Shown piece by piece: positions 1 to 7,565 of a DNA stretch of 32,743 nucleotides (position 1 is the first letter of the stretch; every line of letters begins with the position of its first letter). The stretch comes from an uncultured Porphyromonadaceae bacterium. GTDB taxonomy: Bacteria; Bacteroidota; Bacteroidia; Bacteroidales; Muribaculaceae. The notes below the pieces were generated by a model that did no database searches, was not told where the DNA came from, and worked only from the letters and a program-made list of their open reading frames with translations. Position numbers and translations under genes: made by a program. The stretch lies in contig CAMWNH010000020.1 of NCBI GenBank assembly GCA_947175605.1, positions 1-32,743 on the forward strand. The letters run 5' to 3'.

Positions 1-54
1 CCTGTAACCTTCTGATCCGTAGTCAGATGCTCTATTCAGTTGAGCTAAGGAGCC
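1..54 (-). tRNA. tRNA-Arg(ACG), partial at window edge
   Basis: This is the 5' part of a tRNA read on the minus strand: acceptor 5' arm, D arm, anticodon arm and the start of the T arm. It is identical base for base to the matching part of the complete tRNA at 91-164. The anticodon loop gives ACG, an arginine tRNA whose A34 would be deaminated to inosine. The 3' end lies outside the window. Confidence 0.93.
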
Positions 55-90
55 GGATGCAAGCGCATGTGCGGCTTGGCGGTTTTTTTG

Positions 91-164
91 TGACTCCTAC
101 AGGATTCAAACCTGTAACCTTCTGATCCGTAGTCAGATGCTCTATTCAGTTGAGCTAAGGAGCC
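91..164 (-). tRNA. tRNA-Arg(ACG)
   Basis: This is a complete 74-nt cloverleaf on the minus strand. The acceptor arms GGCTCCT and AGGAGTC pair with one G-U and are followed by discriminator A. The anticodon stem TCTGA/TCAGA closes loop CTACGGA, anticodon ACG. The T stem ACAGG/CCTGT closes loop TTTGAAT. No CCA is encoded. Position 56 is U instead of the near-invariant C, and D-loop position 19 is A instead of G, so the usual G19-C56 tertiary pair would become A19-U56. A second identical copy lies 110 bp downstream in the same orientation, and both share a GTGCGGCTT motif 5' of the gene, which suggests tandem duplication. Confidence 0.96.
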
Positions 165-200
165 GTTCCGTTGCCGTGCGGCTTTTTGCGTTTGCGAGTG

Positions 201-232
201 CAAAGTTAATGCCTTTTTTTTAATTACGCAAA
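201..232 (-). promoter_or_regulatory. Bacteroides-type promoter for the tRNA-Arg pair
   Basis: On the minus strand TAACTTTG (201-208) matches the -7 consensus TAnnTTTG, and TTTG (229-232) lies 20 bp upstream as a -33 element. It faces the tRNA genes and would start transcription about 30 bp before the complete tRNA. Confidence 0.7.
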
Positions 233-261
233 TGTTTCAGAAAAAATTTCAAAATATTTCT

Positions 262-269
262 TAACTTTG
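262..269 (+). promoter_or_regulatory. -7 box directly before first glycosyltransferase
   Basis: TAACTTTG matches TAnnTTTG and ends four bases before the GTG start at 274. No good -33 TTTG is seen at the expected distance, but the upstream DNA is very AT-rich. The implied start of transcription is at or next to the GTG, so the message would be leaderless or the box is not a promoter. Confidence 0.5.
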
Positions 270-273
270 CCAT

Positions 274-1191
274 GTGAATACAGATGCAGGGCTACTTACA
301 GTTGTGGTGCCGGTTTATAATCGGGCCTCGCTGCTTGCGGAGCTGCTGGAAAGTATTCGCAGGCAGGATGTGCGCGGGTTTGAACTCATTGTGGTGGATA
401 ATGGATCGACTGATGAGTCTCTGGAAGTCGCACGGGCGTGGGCTGCCGCGAATGCCGACATACGCACAAGGGTAGTGGAGGAGCATCGTCGCGGTGGAGC
501 TGCCGCGCGGGCGCGAGGCCTCGATGAAGTTCGCACGGACTGGACTCTGTTTTTTGATTCGGACGATCTGATGTTGCCCACCCATATCGGCCGAGTGTTG
601 GAAGCAATCGCATTGCATCCGGATGTCAGTCTGATTGGTTGGCCAGTGCGCGTTGCAGGCGGTATTGTAAACTCGTATCCTTTCGCTGCGCCTGTGACAT
701 TCTGGGATAATGTGATAAACGGAATGCTGGCTACGCAGAGATATTGCGCGCGCACCGACCTGTTCCGACGAGCCGGTAACTGGAATCCTCATATTGGCCT
801 GTGGGATGATATCGAGTTGGGGGTTAGGCTGCTGAATCTTGGTCCGCGAATATTGAGAATGGACGGCCCCCCCGGGGTGGTGGTGCGTTTCGGTGGTAGC
901 GGCATTACGGGCGACACATATACAAGCCGCCTCGAACGCATGGAACCCGCCTTGCAGGAGATGGAGCGCACGCTGCCCTCGCGCTTCCGTTTTCTGACGG
1001 ATATCAAGCGTGCGCAGATCTACGGAGGGGCGGCCCGCGAGGGAAATGAAAATGCAAGCATCCTGCAGAAGGAGCTCCTCGGGCGCACGCGTGGAATCCT
1101 GCACCGTATGGGCTTGAAGATTATTTACACGGCAGTACTAAAGGGAATTCGAGGAAGTTATCTTGTTTTCAAGCCATTTTATGACCGTTAG
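274..1191 (+). CDS. Family 2 (GT-A) glycosyltransferase, copy 1
   Basis: This 305-residue protein is predicted to transfer a sugar from a nucleotide-sugar donor at the cytoplasmic face of the membrane, probably for a surface polysaccharide; donor and acceptor are unknown. The nucleotide-binding start is VVVPVYNRASLL (10-21), followed by VVDNGSTD (40-47) and the metal-binding DSDD (95-98); WDDIE (177-181) is a likely acceptor or base region. There is no signal peptide or clear membrane segment. GTG at 274 is chosen because the GT-A fold begins about 10 residues later and the next gene has the same arrangement. The next gene is a diverged tandem copy of nearly equal length. The overlapping ATG at 272 is followed at once by TGA and cannot be the start. 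Confidence 0.88.
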   Translation: MNTDAGLLTVVVPVYNRASLLAELLESIRRQDVRGFELIVVDNGSTDESLEVARAWAAANADIRTRVVEEHRRGGAAARARGLDEVRTDWTLFFDSDDLMLPTHIGRVLEAIALHPDVSLIGWPVRVAGGIVNSYPFAAPVTFWDNVINGMLATQRYCARTDLFRRAGNWNPHIGLWDDIELGVRLLNLGPRILRMDGPPGVVVRFGGSGITGDTYTSRLERMEPALQEMERTLPSRFRFLTDIKRAQIYGGAAREGNENASILQKELLGRTRGILHRMGLKIIYTAVLKGIRGSYLVFKPFYDR

Positions 1192-1213
1192 TGGGGGGGT
1201 GAGAAATTATTTG

Positions 1214-1221
1214 TATATTTG
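1214..1221 (+). promoter_or_regulatory. -7 box directly before second glycosyltransferase
   Basis: TATATTTG matches TAnnTTTG and ends four bases before GTG 1226, the same spacing as at the upstream paralogue. No convincing -33 element is present. Conservation of box, spacing and GTG in both copies argues that it matters, or that it was copied in the duplication. Confidence 0.45.
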
Positions 1222-1225
1222 CGCA

Positions 1226-2140
1226 GTGAAATACGAGAGTGAACATCTTCTAACGGTTGTGGTGCCGGTTTATAACCGGGCCTCGTTGTTAGTGGAGTTT
1301 CTCGAAAGTCTTGGAGCGCAAGATTCCCGAGGTTTCGAGCTGATTGTGGTGGACAATGCATCTACAGACAATTCACACGAGGTAGCCGAGACATGGGCGA
1401 AGTCGAATCCCGATATTCCCACCCGCGTAATCACGGAGACGCGTCGAGGTGGAGCTGCCGCACGAGCACGAGGGCTGGATGAAGTACGCACGGAGTGGAC
1501 TCTCTTTTTCGATTCAGACGACATCATGTTGCCGGCCCACATAGGCAGAGTGCTCGCGGCAATAGCTTCTGACCCGGAAACGGATGTGTGGGGGTGGAAT
1601 GTGGGTATGCAAGGCTATATCCGGGCTAAGGGAGTGTTCGCAGCCAAAGCGTCTCACTGGACGAATATGATGAACGGGCAGTTCGCCACTCAGCGATATT
1701 GCGCCCGCACAGAGATCTTCCGTAAGGCCGGAAATTGGAATCCGGCCATTGGTCTTTGGGATGATATAGAGCTCGGTACGAGGATACTTAAACAGAAGCC
1801 CCGTGTAGGAAAAATCAAGGGAGAACCGACGGTGCAGGTGCGCTTCAATGCAGACAGCATTACGGGCACATGGAGCAGTCAGCTGCATCGAATAGAGCCC
1901 GCATTGTCTGAAATCGAAAAGTCGCTCGACGGCCGTCAGCTCCTGATGACCGACATACGGCGGGCGCAGACATATGCGCTTGCCGCACGCGAGGGAGCTT
2001 CGGAGGCAAAGAGTATGCAGGAGGAGTTGATGAGGCGCACTCCCGACCGCTTCCATCGGCTGGCTCTGATGTATATTTACGAGACTGTGCGGCGTGGTAT
2101 CCGTGGCACATATCTGTTATTACGACCATTTTGCAGCTGA
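1226..2140 (+). CDS. Family 2 (GT-A) glycosyltransferase, copy 2
   Basis: This 304-residue paralogue of the preceding gene shares long stretches, including VVVPVYNRASLL, RRGGAAARARGLDEVRT and FFDSDD (DSDD at 96-99), and the C-terminal layout WDDIELG. The central part, roughly residues 115-150 and 185-215, differs most, which suggests a different acceptor or sugar. GTG 1226 is chosen because it gives almost the same length as copy 1 and the same N-terminus; a longer reading frame open from TTG 1163 would overlap copy 1. The stop overlaps the ATG of the next gene by one base, so the two are probably translationally coupled. Confidence 0.87.
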   Translation: MKYESEHLLTVVVPVYNRASLLVEFLESLGAQDSRGFELIVVDNASTDNSHEVAETWAKSNPDIPTRVITETRRGGAAARARGLDEVRTEWTLFFDSDDIMLPAHIGRVLAAIASDPETDVWGWNVGMQGYIRAKGVFAAKASHWTNMMNGQFATQRYCARTEIFRKAGNWNPAIGLWDDIELGTRILKQKPRVGKIKGEPTVQVRFNADSITGTWSSQLHRIEPALSEIEKSLDGRQLLMTDIRRAQTYALAAREGASEAKSMQEELMRRTPDRFHRLALMYIYETVRRGIRGTYLLLRPFCS

Positions 2141-3309
2141 TGAGAAAGTTATTGTACATATCACTGACAGTGATACTTGTGGCGCTTGCGGCAGCGTGCG
2201 ACAGGTCTGCGACTCCGAATTTCGGAGGCATGACGCAGGCGTTGGACTCGCTTTTCGAACCGCTTTTCCCGGCTGATGCGCCGGGTGCTATCGTGCTTGT
2301 GGAGAAGGACGGACGCATAGTCTATGACCGCGGTTTCGGGCTCGCGCGTCTTGATTCGCTTCGGGCTCCGATGACTGATTCGACAGTCTTGTGCATCGCA
2401 TCCGTGTCAAAACAGTTCGCGGCCACCGCCATCATGATGCTTCAGGAGCGAGGTCTGCTTTCGGTGAATGATACCCTCACTAAGTATTTCCCGCAGTACC
2501 CGGATTCGATTTTTGGCCGCATAACCATCGCGCATCTGCTTAGTCATACATCGGGGCTGCCTGACGCGCGGCCTCGAACACCGGCCGAATGGCAGAAGTA
2601 CACAGCCTGGCATCGCGGCCCGTTTGCGGATCTTGACTCGTTCAAGCGCTGTGCGCTCTGGGAGGAGTCGTGTGCGTTTTTCGAAAGACTCGACAGCGTG
2701 GCCTTCCTGCCCGGCGAAAAGTATGAGTATCAGAATCCGACATTCCAGTTGCTTCTGCCAATAATAGAGCAGACAACGGGGCGCGACTTCGACAGCTGGA
2801 TGGCGGAAAATATATTCGGGCCGGCCGGAATGGACCGTACGGCATACTTCCATGAAGGCTATGAGCCTGCAAATATGGCCCACGGATATATCTTCGGACG
2901 CAAAGGCTGGGAGGAGAACGACTTCGGCGAGGCTAATTTCTTTCCGACAAAGTCCGATGGCGCGCTATACACCACGGCGCTTGATTTTCTGCGTTGGGGT
3001 CATGCGCTTTATGGCAACAGGCTGATGAGCTCGGAATCGCGCCGGGAAGCGCATACCTCACGGATTACAACGGATCTGCCCTACACGGGTTATGGTTACG
3101 GATTTTTTATCGAAGAGCGTCCGGGATTGCCCCGGAAGGTGTTCCATACGGGCGATAACGGCGGCTTCCTGCTTTATGAAGGGCGCTTTGAGACGGATTC
3201 GTTGTTCTATCTCGTTTTTGCCACACATCCCGAGTGGCCGCGTGAAGCGACTGCGGATAAGATGGATAGCATATTTATCGCCAACGGATTGCTGCATAAA
3301 GTTCCCTGA
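2140..3309 (+). CDS. Serine hydrolase of the class C beta-lactamase / DD-peptidase fold, lipoprotein
   Basis: This 389-residue protein has a type II signal peptide (MRKLLYISL start, hydrophobic core, cysteine after LAAA at residue 20), so it is probably a lipid-anchored envelope protein. The fold's three active-site motifs are visible: SVSK (88-91, nucleophile and lysine), YQN (197-199) and HTG (336-338); HLLSHTSGLPD is also typical. Members of the family (beta-lactamase, PF00144) include esterases, DD-peptidases and true beta-lactamases, and the sequence alone does not separate them. ATG 2140 overlaps the previous stop. Its place inside a glycosyltransferase cluster suggests cell-wall or polysaccharide deacylation rather than drug resistance, which is inference. 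Confidence 0.88.
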   Translation: MRKLLYISLTVILVALAAACDRSATPNFGGMTQALDSLFEPLFPADAPGAIVLVEKDGRIVYDRGFGLARLDSLRAPMTDSTVLCIASVSKQFAATAIMMLQERGLLSVNDTLTKYFPQYPDSIFGRITIAHLLSHTSGLPDARPRTPAEWQKYTAWHRGPFADLDSFKRCALWEESCAFFERLDSVAFLPGEKYEYQNPTFQLLLPIIEQTTGRDFDSWMAENIFGPAGMDRTAYFHEGYEPANMAHGYIFGRKGWEENDFGEANFFPTKSDGALYTTALDFLRWGHALYGNRLMSSESRREAHTSRITTDLPYTGYGYGFFIEERPGLPRKVFHTGDNGGFLLYEGRFETDSLFYLVFATHPEWPREATADKMDSIFIANGLLHKVP

Positions 3310-3313
3310 CGCC

Positions 3314-4126
3314 ATGCCAAAGCTGGAAGTGCTTGTATCGACCTTCGGGGCTGCCGGGCTCCGCCGCATGCTCGAGAGCGATCCTCCGCATGTGGAGGGC
3401 GTGCGCTATCTGGTTTGCTGCCAGAATCCCTCGGGCGAGGATGTGCTTCCGGCTGCAGAGGCCCTGCACTCGCGTGGAGACACGGATGTGCTGTTTTTCA
3501 AGGACCGCGGACTTTCGCGCAACCGCAACCATTCGCTTGATATGTCGGCGGCTCCATACTTGCTGATAATGGATGATGACGTCAGGCTCGAGGCCTCCGG
3601 CCTTGAGGAGATAATACGTTGTTTCGACGAGCGTCCGGATCTTGATTTTATGGCGTTGAGGGTTGAGACGGGCGACCGAGGCCGACGAGCTTTCCCGCCA
3701 TCGGGACATAAGCTCCACAGGCCATGGCGCTGTTATCACACTATTTCATTCGAAATCGCCCTTCGCCGGAGTTCGGTGGAGGCCGGACATTTCCGATTCA
3801 GCATACTGGCCGGAATCGGGGCTCCGAGGCTTGGCAGTGGAGAAGAAGAGTTGTTTCTGCATCGCATGTCGAAGGCCGGACTCCATGGCGAATATCTTGA
3901 TATTCAGCTGGGCGTGCATCCGGCGCCCACGACATCCGATCGTTCGGCCTTGCTCCCGGAGGTTGTTCGCGCCAAGGGAGCTGTGATGCGGGTGTTGCGG
4001 GGCCCCCTGCGCGCGCTTCTGCGCTTGCCCTTGGAGGCCAAACGCTCTAAAATGCCATTTTTTAAAGCCTTGCGGCATCTTGTCGAGGGTTATGTCTATT
4101 CTATAAAACACCGCCGTGAGCTATGA
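3314..4126 (+). CDS. Family 2-like (GT-A) glycosyltransferase
   Basis: The protein has 270 residues. It shows a GT-A layout: a short N-terminal strand (KLEVLVSTF), the RGLSRNRNHSL segment (65-75) that resembles the G-x-S-x-x-RN motif of family 2 enzymes, and the metal-binding MDDDV (86-90). Further on, GSGEEELFLHRM resembles the ED acceptor region. The C-terminal 50 residues are basic and may touch the membrane. The gene begins four bases after the previous stop and overlaps the next gene by four bases (ATGA), so it belongs to the same operon. A longer frame open from 3092 lies inside the hydrolase gene, and ATG 3314 is clearly the better start. It is not closely related to the two upstream GT-A copies. 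Donor and product are unknown. Confidence 0.8.
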   Translation: MPKLEVLVSTFGAAGLRRMLESDPPHVEGVRYLVCCQNPSGEDVLPAAEALHSRGDTDVLFFKDRGLSRNRNHSLDMSAAPYLLIMDDDVRLEASGLEEIIRCFDERPDLDFMALRVETGDRGRRAFPPSGHKLHRPWRCYHTISFEIALRRSSVEAGHFRFSILAGIGAPRLGSGEEELFLHRMSKAGLHGEYLDIQLGVHPAPTTSDRSALLPEVVRAKGAVMRVLRGPLRALLRLPLEAKRSKMPFFKALRHLVEGYVYSIKHRREL

Positions 4127-5238
4127 AGATTCTGCTTCTTGGTGATGCAAGTAATTATCATCGTGCGCTTTCGGTCGGATTGGTGCGACGCGGACACAGC
4201 GTGACGCTCGCATCCGACGGCAGCAGATGGATGGGCACGGAGCGTGATATCGATGTTTCACGTCCGAATTTTTCAGGGCCTTTGGGTGGTGCAGCTTTTG
4301 TATTGAAATTCAGGAACTTATTGCGGCGGGAGTTTCGTGGCTACGATGTCGTGCAGCTTGCGGCGCCTACTTTCGCCACCTTGCGGCCTTCGCGACTCCG
4401 CCCGATTTTCAACGAGTTGCGTCGCCGGAACGGATCCGTTTTTCTTACGGCTCTCGGCACGGACAGCCTGTACGTGAAGACCCTGACAGGGCCGACCCCG
4501 CCTCTGAGGTATTCGGAGTGGCATCTCGGAGACGGAGCGGTTGGGGCGATGTCGGAAGAGGCGCGTAGGGCGTGGCTCGAGCCTAAGTTGAGTGAATATA
4601 CTGATTTTGTGTACGATAGTGTGGACGGAGTCGTGTCCGCTTTGTATGAGTATCATGCTGTTGTGTCGGCTGCGCGTCCGGATGTGCCGCTCGCATATGG
4701 CGGTATTCCCATTGATTTACAGTCGCTTCCTGCGAAAGCCGAACGCCAGTCCGGGCCTTTGCGGATATATGCGGCCGCGCATCTTGGCCGCGAGCGCGAG
4801 AAGGGCGCGGATGTGCTCTTCCCCATTGTGCGTGAGTTTGCGGCAGCCCATCCGGGGCGGGTTGAGATCGTGGAGCCGCCGAATATGCCGTACCGGGAAT
4901 TCCTGAATTTTCTTGGAGGAGTGGATGTGCTTGTGGATCAGCTCTACAGCTACACACCCGCCACGTCGGCATTGCTGGCAATGGCTATGGGGGCCGTGGC
5001 AGTGACAGGTGGAGAGCCGGAATACGCGGAATTCATTGGGGAGAAGGAAGCATTGCCGCTCATTAATGTGTCGCCTTACGAACCGCAGGCCCTTGGCGAC
5101 AGTCTCGGGCTACTTCTGAAGAACCGCGAGTTGCTTGCTGACACCGGACACAGGGCGGCGGAATTTGTGGCGCGCCATAATTCGGCCGATGTAGTCGCTG
5201 CCAGGTTTGAGGATTTTTGGCAGAGAAGAATGAAATGA
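4123..5238 (+). CDS. GT-B (family 4/1-like) glycosyltransferase
   Basis: This 371-residue protein has the two-domain GT-B layout. The N-terminal Rossmann part starts MKILLLGDASNYHRALSVGL with the usual acceptor-side loop. The C-terminal donor domain carries IYAAAHLGREREKGADVL, then VDVLVDQLYSYTPATSALLAMAMGAVAVTGGEPEY, which matches the nucleotide-sugar pocket and the E-x7-E-like region of retaining family 4 enzymes. There is no signal peptide. ATG overlaps the stop of the previous gene (ATGA). It is the last glycosyltransferase of the cluster and overlaps the TonB receptor gene. No flippase, polymerase or sugar-nucleotide synthesis gene is in the window, so the product cannot be named. Confidence 0.82.
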   Translation: MKILLLGDASNYHRALSVGLVRRGHSVTLASDGSRWMGTERDIDVSRPNFSGPLGGAAFVLKFRNLLRREFRGYDVVQLAAPTFATLRPSRLRPIFNELRRRNGSVFLTALGTDSLYVKTLTGPTPPLRYSEWHLGDGAVGAMSEEARRAWLEPKLSEYTDFVYDSVDGVVSALYEYHAVVSAARPDVPLAYGGIPIDLQSLPAKAERQSGPLRIYAAAHLGREREKGADVLFPIVREFAAAHPGRVEIVEPPNMPYREFLNFLGGVDVLVDQLYSYTPATSALLAMAMGAVAVTGGEPEYAEFIGEKEALPLINVSPYEPQALGDSLGLLLKNRELLADTGHRAAEFVARHNSADVVAARFEDFWQRRMK

Positions 5239-5247
5239 CTAACTTTG
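5216..5247 (+). promoter_or_regulatory. Promoter in the end of the GT-B gene
   Basis: TTTG (5216-5219), a 20-bp spacer and TAACTTTG (5240-5247) give a near-ideal Bacteroides-type promoter. It lies across the stop of the glycosyltransferase gene and the first codons of the annotated receptor gene. An in-frame GTG follows the -7 box at 5253. This promoter would let the receptor be expressed separately from the glycosyltransferases, starting from that GTG. Confidence 0.55.
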
Positions 5248-7493
5248 CAGTTGTGAAGAGTAGAAATTTTATTCTCGGACTGCTACTTGCAGGTTTTCTG
5301 CCGGTTTATGGTGCGGAGTATGGCGACAGTGTGCGCGAGGCGCACAAGTTGCGCGAGATAGAAGTGATAGGCATGAAAACGGACCCGGCATCGGCGTCCG
5401 TCGACGGCCCGCGCACCGCCATCTCGGGTGCGGAGGTGCGTCGTCTGGGTATTGTTGCTGTGAAAGGGGTGGGGGAGATAGCCCCCAATATCTACATGCC
5501 GGATTACGGGTCGCGCATGACCTCGTCGATATATTCGCGAGGACTGGGTGCGCGTATGGATCAGCCTGTCGTGGGTCTTAGCGTCGATAACATTCCGTAT
5601 CTCAACAAGGATGCATACGATTTCTCGTTCACTGATATAGAGCGGATCGAGGTTCTGCGCGGAGCGAGAGCGCTGCTCAATGGCCGAAACACGATGGGCG
5701 GGCAGATCAATGTCTATACGCTTTCGCCCTTGCGCACCAAGGGGTTGAGGGCGACGGCGGAGTACGGCACGGCGAATTCCGCACGGGTGTCGGCCGGATA
5801 TTATGATTTTGTATCGCCCACGGTGGCGATGGGATTTACCGCAGGCTGGGGCCGTACGGACGGCTTCTACACCAACGAACTTACAGGCGACAAGACCGGC
5901 GCCGAGAATCAGGCTTCGGCGCGATGGAAGACAGTCTGGCGACCGAACGCCGCGCTTGCGCTGACGAATACAGCGGTGTTCGGGCATACGCGCCAGAAGG
6001 GTTATCCTTATGCTCCCGTCGAGACTGGCATAGTGGCCTACAACGACACATGCGCCTACCGGCGGACGACTTTCGCCGACGGTATCACCGTGGCATGGGC
6101 GGGCAAGAGAGTGGTGGTGACATCGAATACTTCTGTGCAGTACATGGATGCACGCATGGATCTCGATCAGGATTTCACGCCGGCTGAGATGTTCACTCTC
6201 ACGCAGGCATCGAGGGAGTGGACTGTGACTGAGGACCTTTTCACGCGAGGCTCGCGGGGCAAGTATTCCTGGCTCGGGGGTGTGTTCGCCTTCTACCGGA
6301 GCACGGACATGGACGCTCCCGTTACGTTCAAAAACGACGGCGTGGCCACGCTTATAGAGCATAACCGCAATCAGGCCAATCCGATATACCCTATTTCCTG
6401 GGATACGAGAAAGTTCACCCTCGGCAGTGTTTTCGACATGTCTGCCGGCGGTGTGGCGCTTTACCACGAGAGTGCGCTGCGACTTGGAAATTGGACGCTT
6501 CAGGCGGGATTGCGACTTGACTATGAGCATACTACGCTTGCCTATAACAGTCGATGCAATACCGGCTACACGACCTGGCATGTGCTTCCCGACGGCTCGC
6601 GTGAGGTCTACAGTCATACGCCAATCAATATCGATGACGGGTCGGGCCTGGCGCACGACTATCTCGAGTTGCTGCCCAAGTTTTCGGCGCAGTTCGCTTT
6701 CGCAGCCGAGCACGAGGCTTTTGCCTCCGTGTCGAGAGCGTATAAGGCCGGAGGATATAACACGCAGATGTTCAGTGATGTACTGCAACAGCGCATAATG
6801 GAGGTGATGGGAATGGCGCAGCTCTACACGCTTGAGGATATCGTGAGTTACGCGCCTGAGACGAGCATGAACTACGAGCTCGGCGTGCGTGGCGGGATGC
6901 CCGACGGACGCCTGAAGGCTGAATTGACGGCTTTCTACATCGACTGCCGGAATCAGCAGCTGACGGTCTTCCCTCCCGGGTCGGTCACGGGCCGAATAAT
7001 GACGAACGCAGGCCGCACACGATCGTACGGTGTCGAGCTTACCGCATCGTGGCGCCCGTGCGACAATCTGATGCTGCGCGGCTCGTACGGATACACGGAC
7101 GCTACATTCCGAAAGTACAACGACGGGCGCACGGATTACCGTGGTAAATACGTGCCTTATGCGCCGTCGCATACCTTGTTTGCCGAATGCAATCTGAATA
7201 TGCCCGCGTGGCGGTTTCTGGGCGTGACTCCGGGGGCGGATGTGTCGGTGCGCGGTGTCGGACGAATATACTGGAATGAATCCAACACGCTTAGCCAGCC
7301 TTTCTATGCGCAGCTGGCTGCGTCGGTCAATTTCACGGCTGACAAGTGGAGCCTGCGACTGTGGGCGAGGAATCTCACGGGGACGGATTACGATGTTTTC
7401 TACTTCATGAGCATGGGCAATGGATTCGTGCAGAAAGGGCGTCCGAGAGAGCTCGGACTGACCTTGCGCGTAAATGTTAATTTGCGACGTTAA
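5235..7493 (+). CDS. TonB-dependent outer-membrane receptor
   Basis: The protein has 752 residues from ATG 5235 (ATGA overlap with the upstream stop) or 746 from GTG 5253, where the signal peptide would read MKSRNFILGLLLAG with cleavage near VYGA. The plug domain follows directly (VRRLGIVAVKGVGEIAPNIYM, SIYSRGLGARMDQPVVGLSV, DIERIEVLRGARALLNGR, MGGQINVYT), then a long beta barrel ending in aromatic-rich strands (LWARNLTGTDYDVFYFM). It lacks the N-terminal carboxypeptidase-like domain of SusC-type receptors, so it resembles siderophore, cobalamin or metal receptors more than glycan ones. No SusD follows; the next gene is a lipoprotein of unknown family. The ligand is unknown. The better start is unclear because of the embedded promoter. 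Confidence 0.92.
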   Translation: MTNFAVVKSRNFILGLLLAGFLPVYGAEYGDSVREAHKLREIEVIGMKTDPASASVDGPRTAISGAEVRRLGIVAVKGVGEIAPNIYMPDYGSRMTSSIYSRGLGARMDQPVVGLSVDNIPYLNKDAYDFSFTDIERIEVLRGARALLNGRNTMGGQINVYTLSPLRTKGLRATAEYGTANSARVSAGYYDFVSPTVAMGFTAGWGRTDGFYTNELTGDKTGAENQASARWKTVWRPNAALALTNTAVFGHTRQKGYPYAPVETGIVAYNDTCAYRRTTFADGITVAWAGKRVVVTSNTSVQYMDARMDLDQDFTPAEMFTLTQASREWTVTEDLFTRGSRGKYSWLGGVFAFYRSTDMDAPVTFKNDGVATLIEHNRNQANPIYPISWDTRKFTLGSVFDMSAGGVALYHESALRLGNWTLQAGLRLDYEHTTLAYNSRCNTGYTTWHVLPDGSREVYSHTPINIDDGSGLAHDYLELLPKFSAQFAFAAEHEAFASVSRAYKAGGYNTQMFSDVLQQRIMEVMGMAQLYTLEDIVSYAPETSMNYELGVRGGMPDGRLKAELTAFYIDCRNQQLTVFPPGSVTGRIMTNAGRTRSYGVELTASWRPCDNLMLRGSYGYTDATFRKYNDGRTDYRGKYVPYAPSHTLFAECNLNMPAWRFLGVTPGADVSVRGVGRIYWNESNTLSQPFYAQLAASVNFTADKWSLRLWARNLTGTDYDVFYFMSMGNGFVQKGRPRELGLTLRVNVNLRR

Positions 7494-7502
7494 CATTTTT
7501 TG

Positions 7503-7535
7503 TTGAAGAGTTTACGGCTTTTTGTATTACCTTTG
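7503..7535 (+). promoter_or_regulatory. Promoter before the lipoprotein gene
   Basis: TACCTTTG (7528-7535) fits TAnnTTTG. A T-rich stretch with TTG (7503-7505) lies 22 bp upstream, a slightly long spacer. Transcription would begin about 25 bases before ATG 7566. Confidence 0.5.
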
Positions 7536-7565
7536 CGTCTCAAACAAAACACACAAGCAAATACG

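Noticed and set aside
5283-7496. 737-residue open frame on the minus strand
   Set aside because: It lies fully antisense to the TonB receptor, whose protein is unmistakable. The antisense product is rich in Arg, His and Ser and has no recognisable domain; it results from high GC at third positions.
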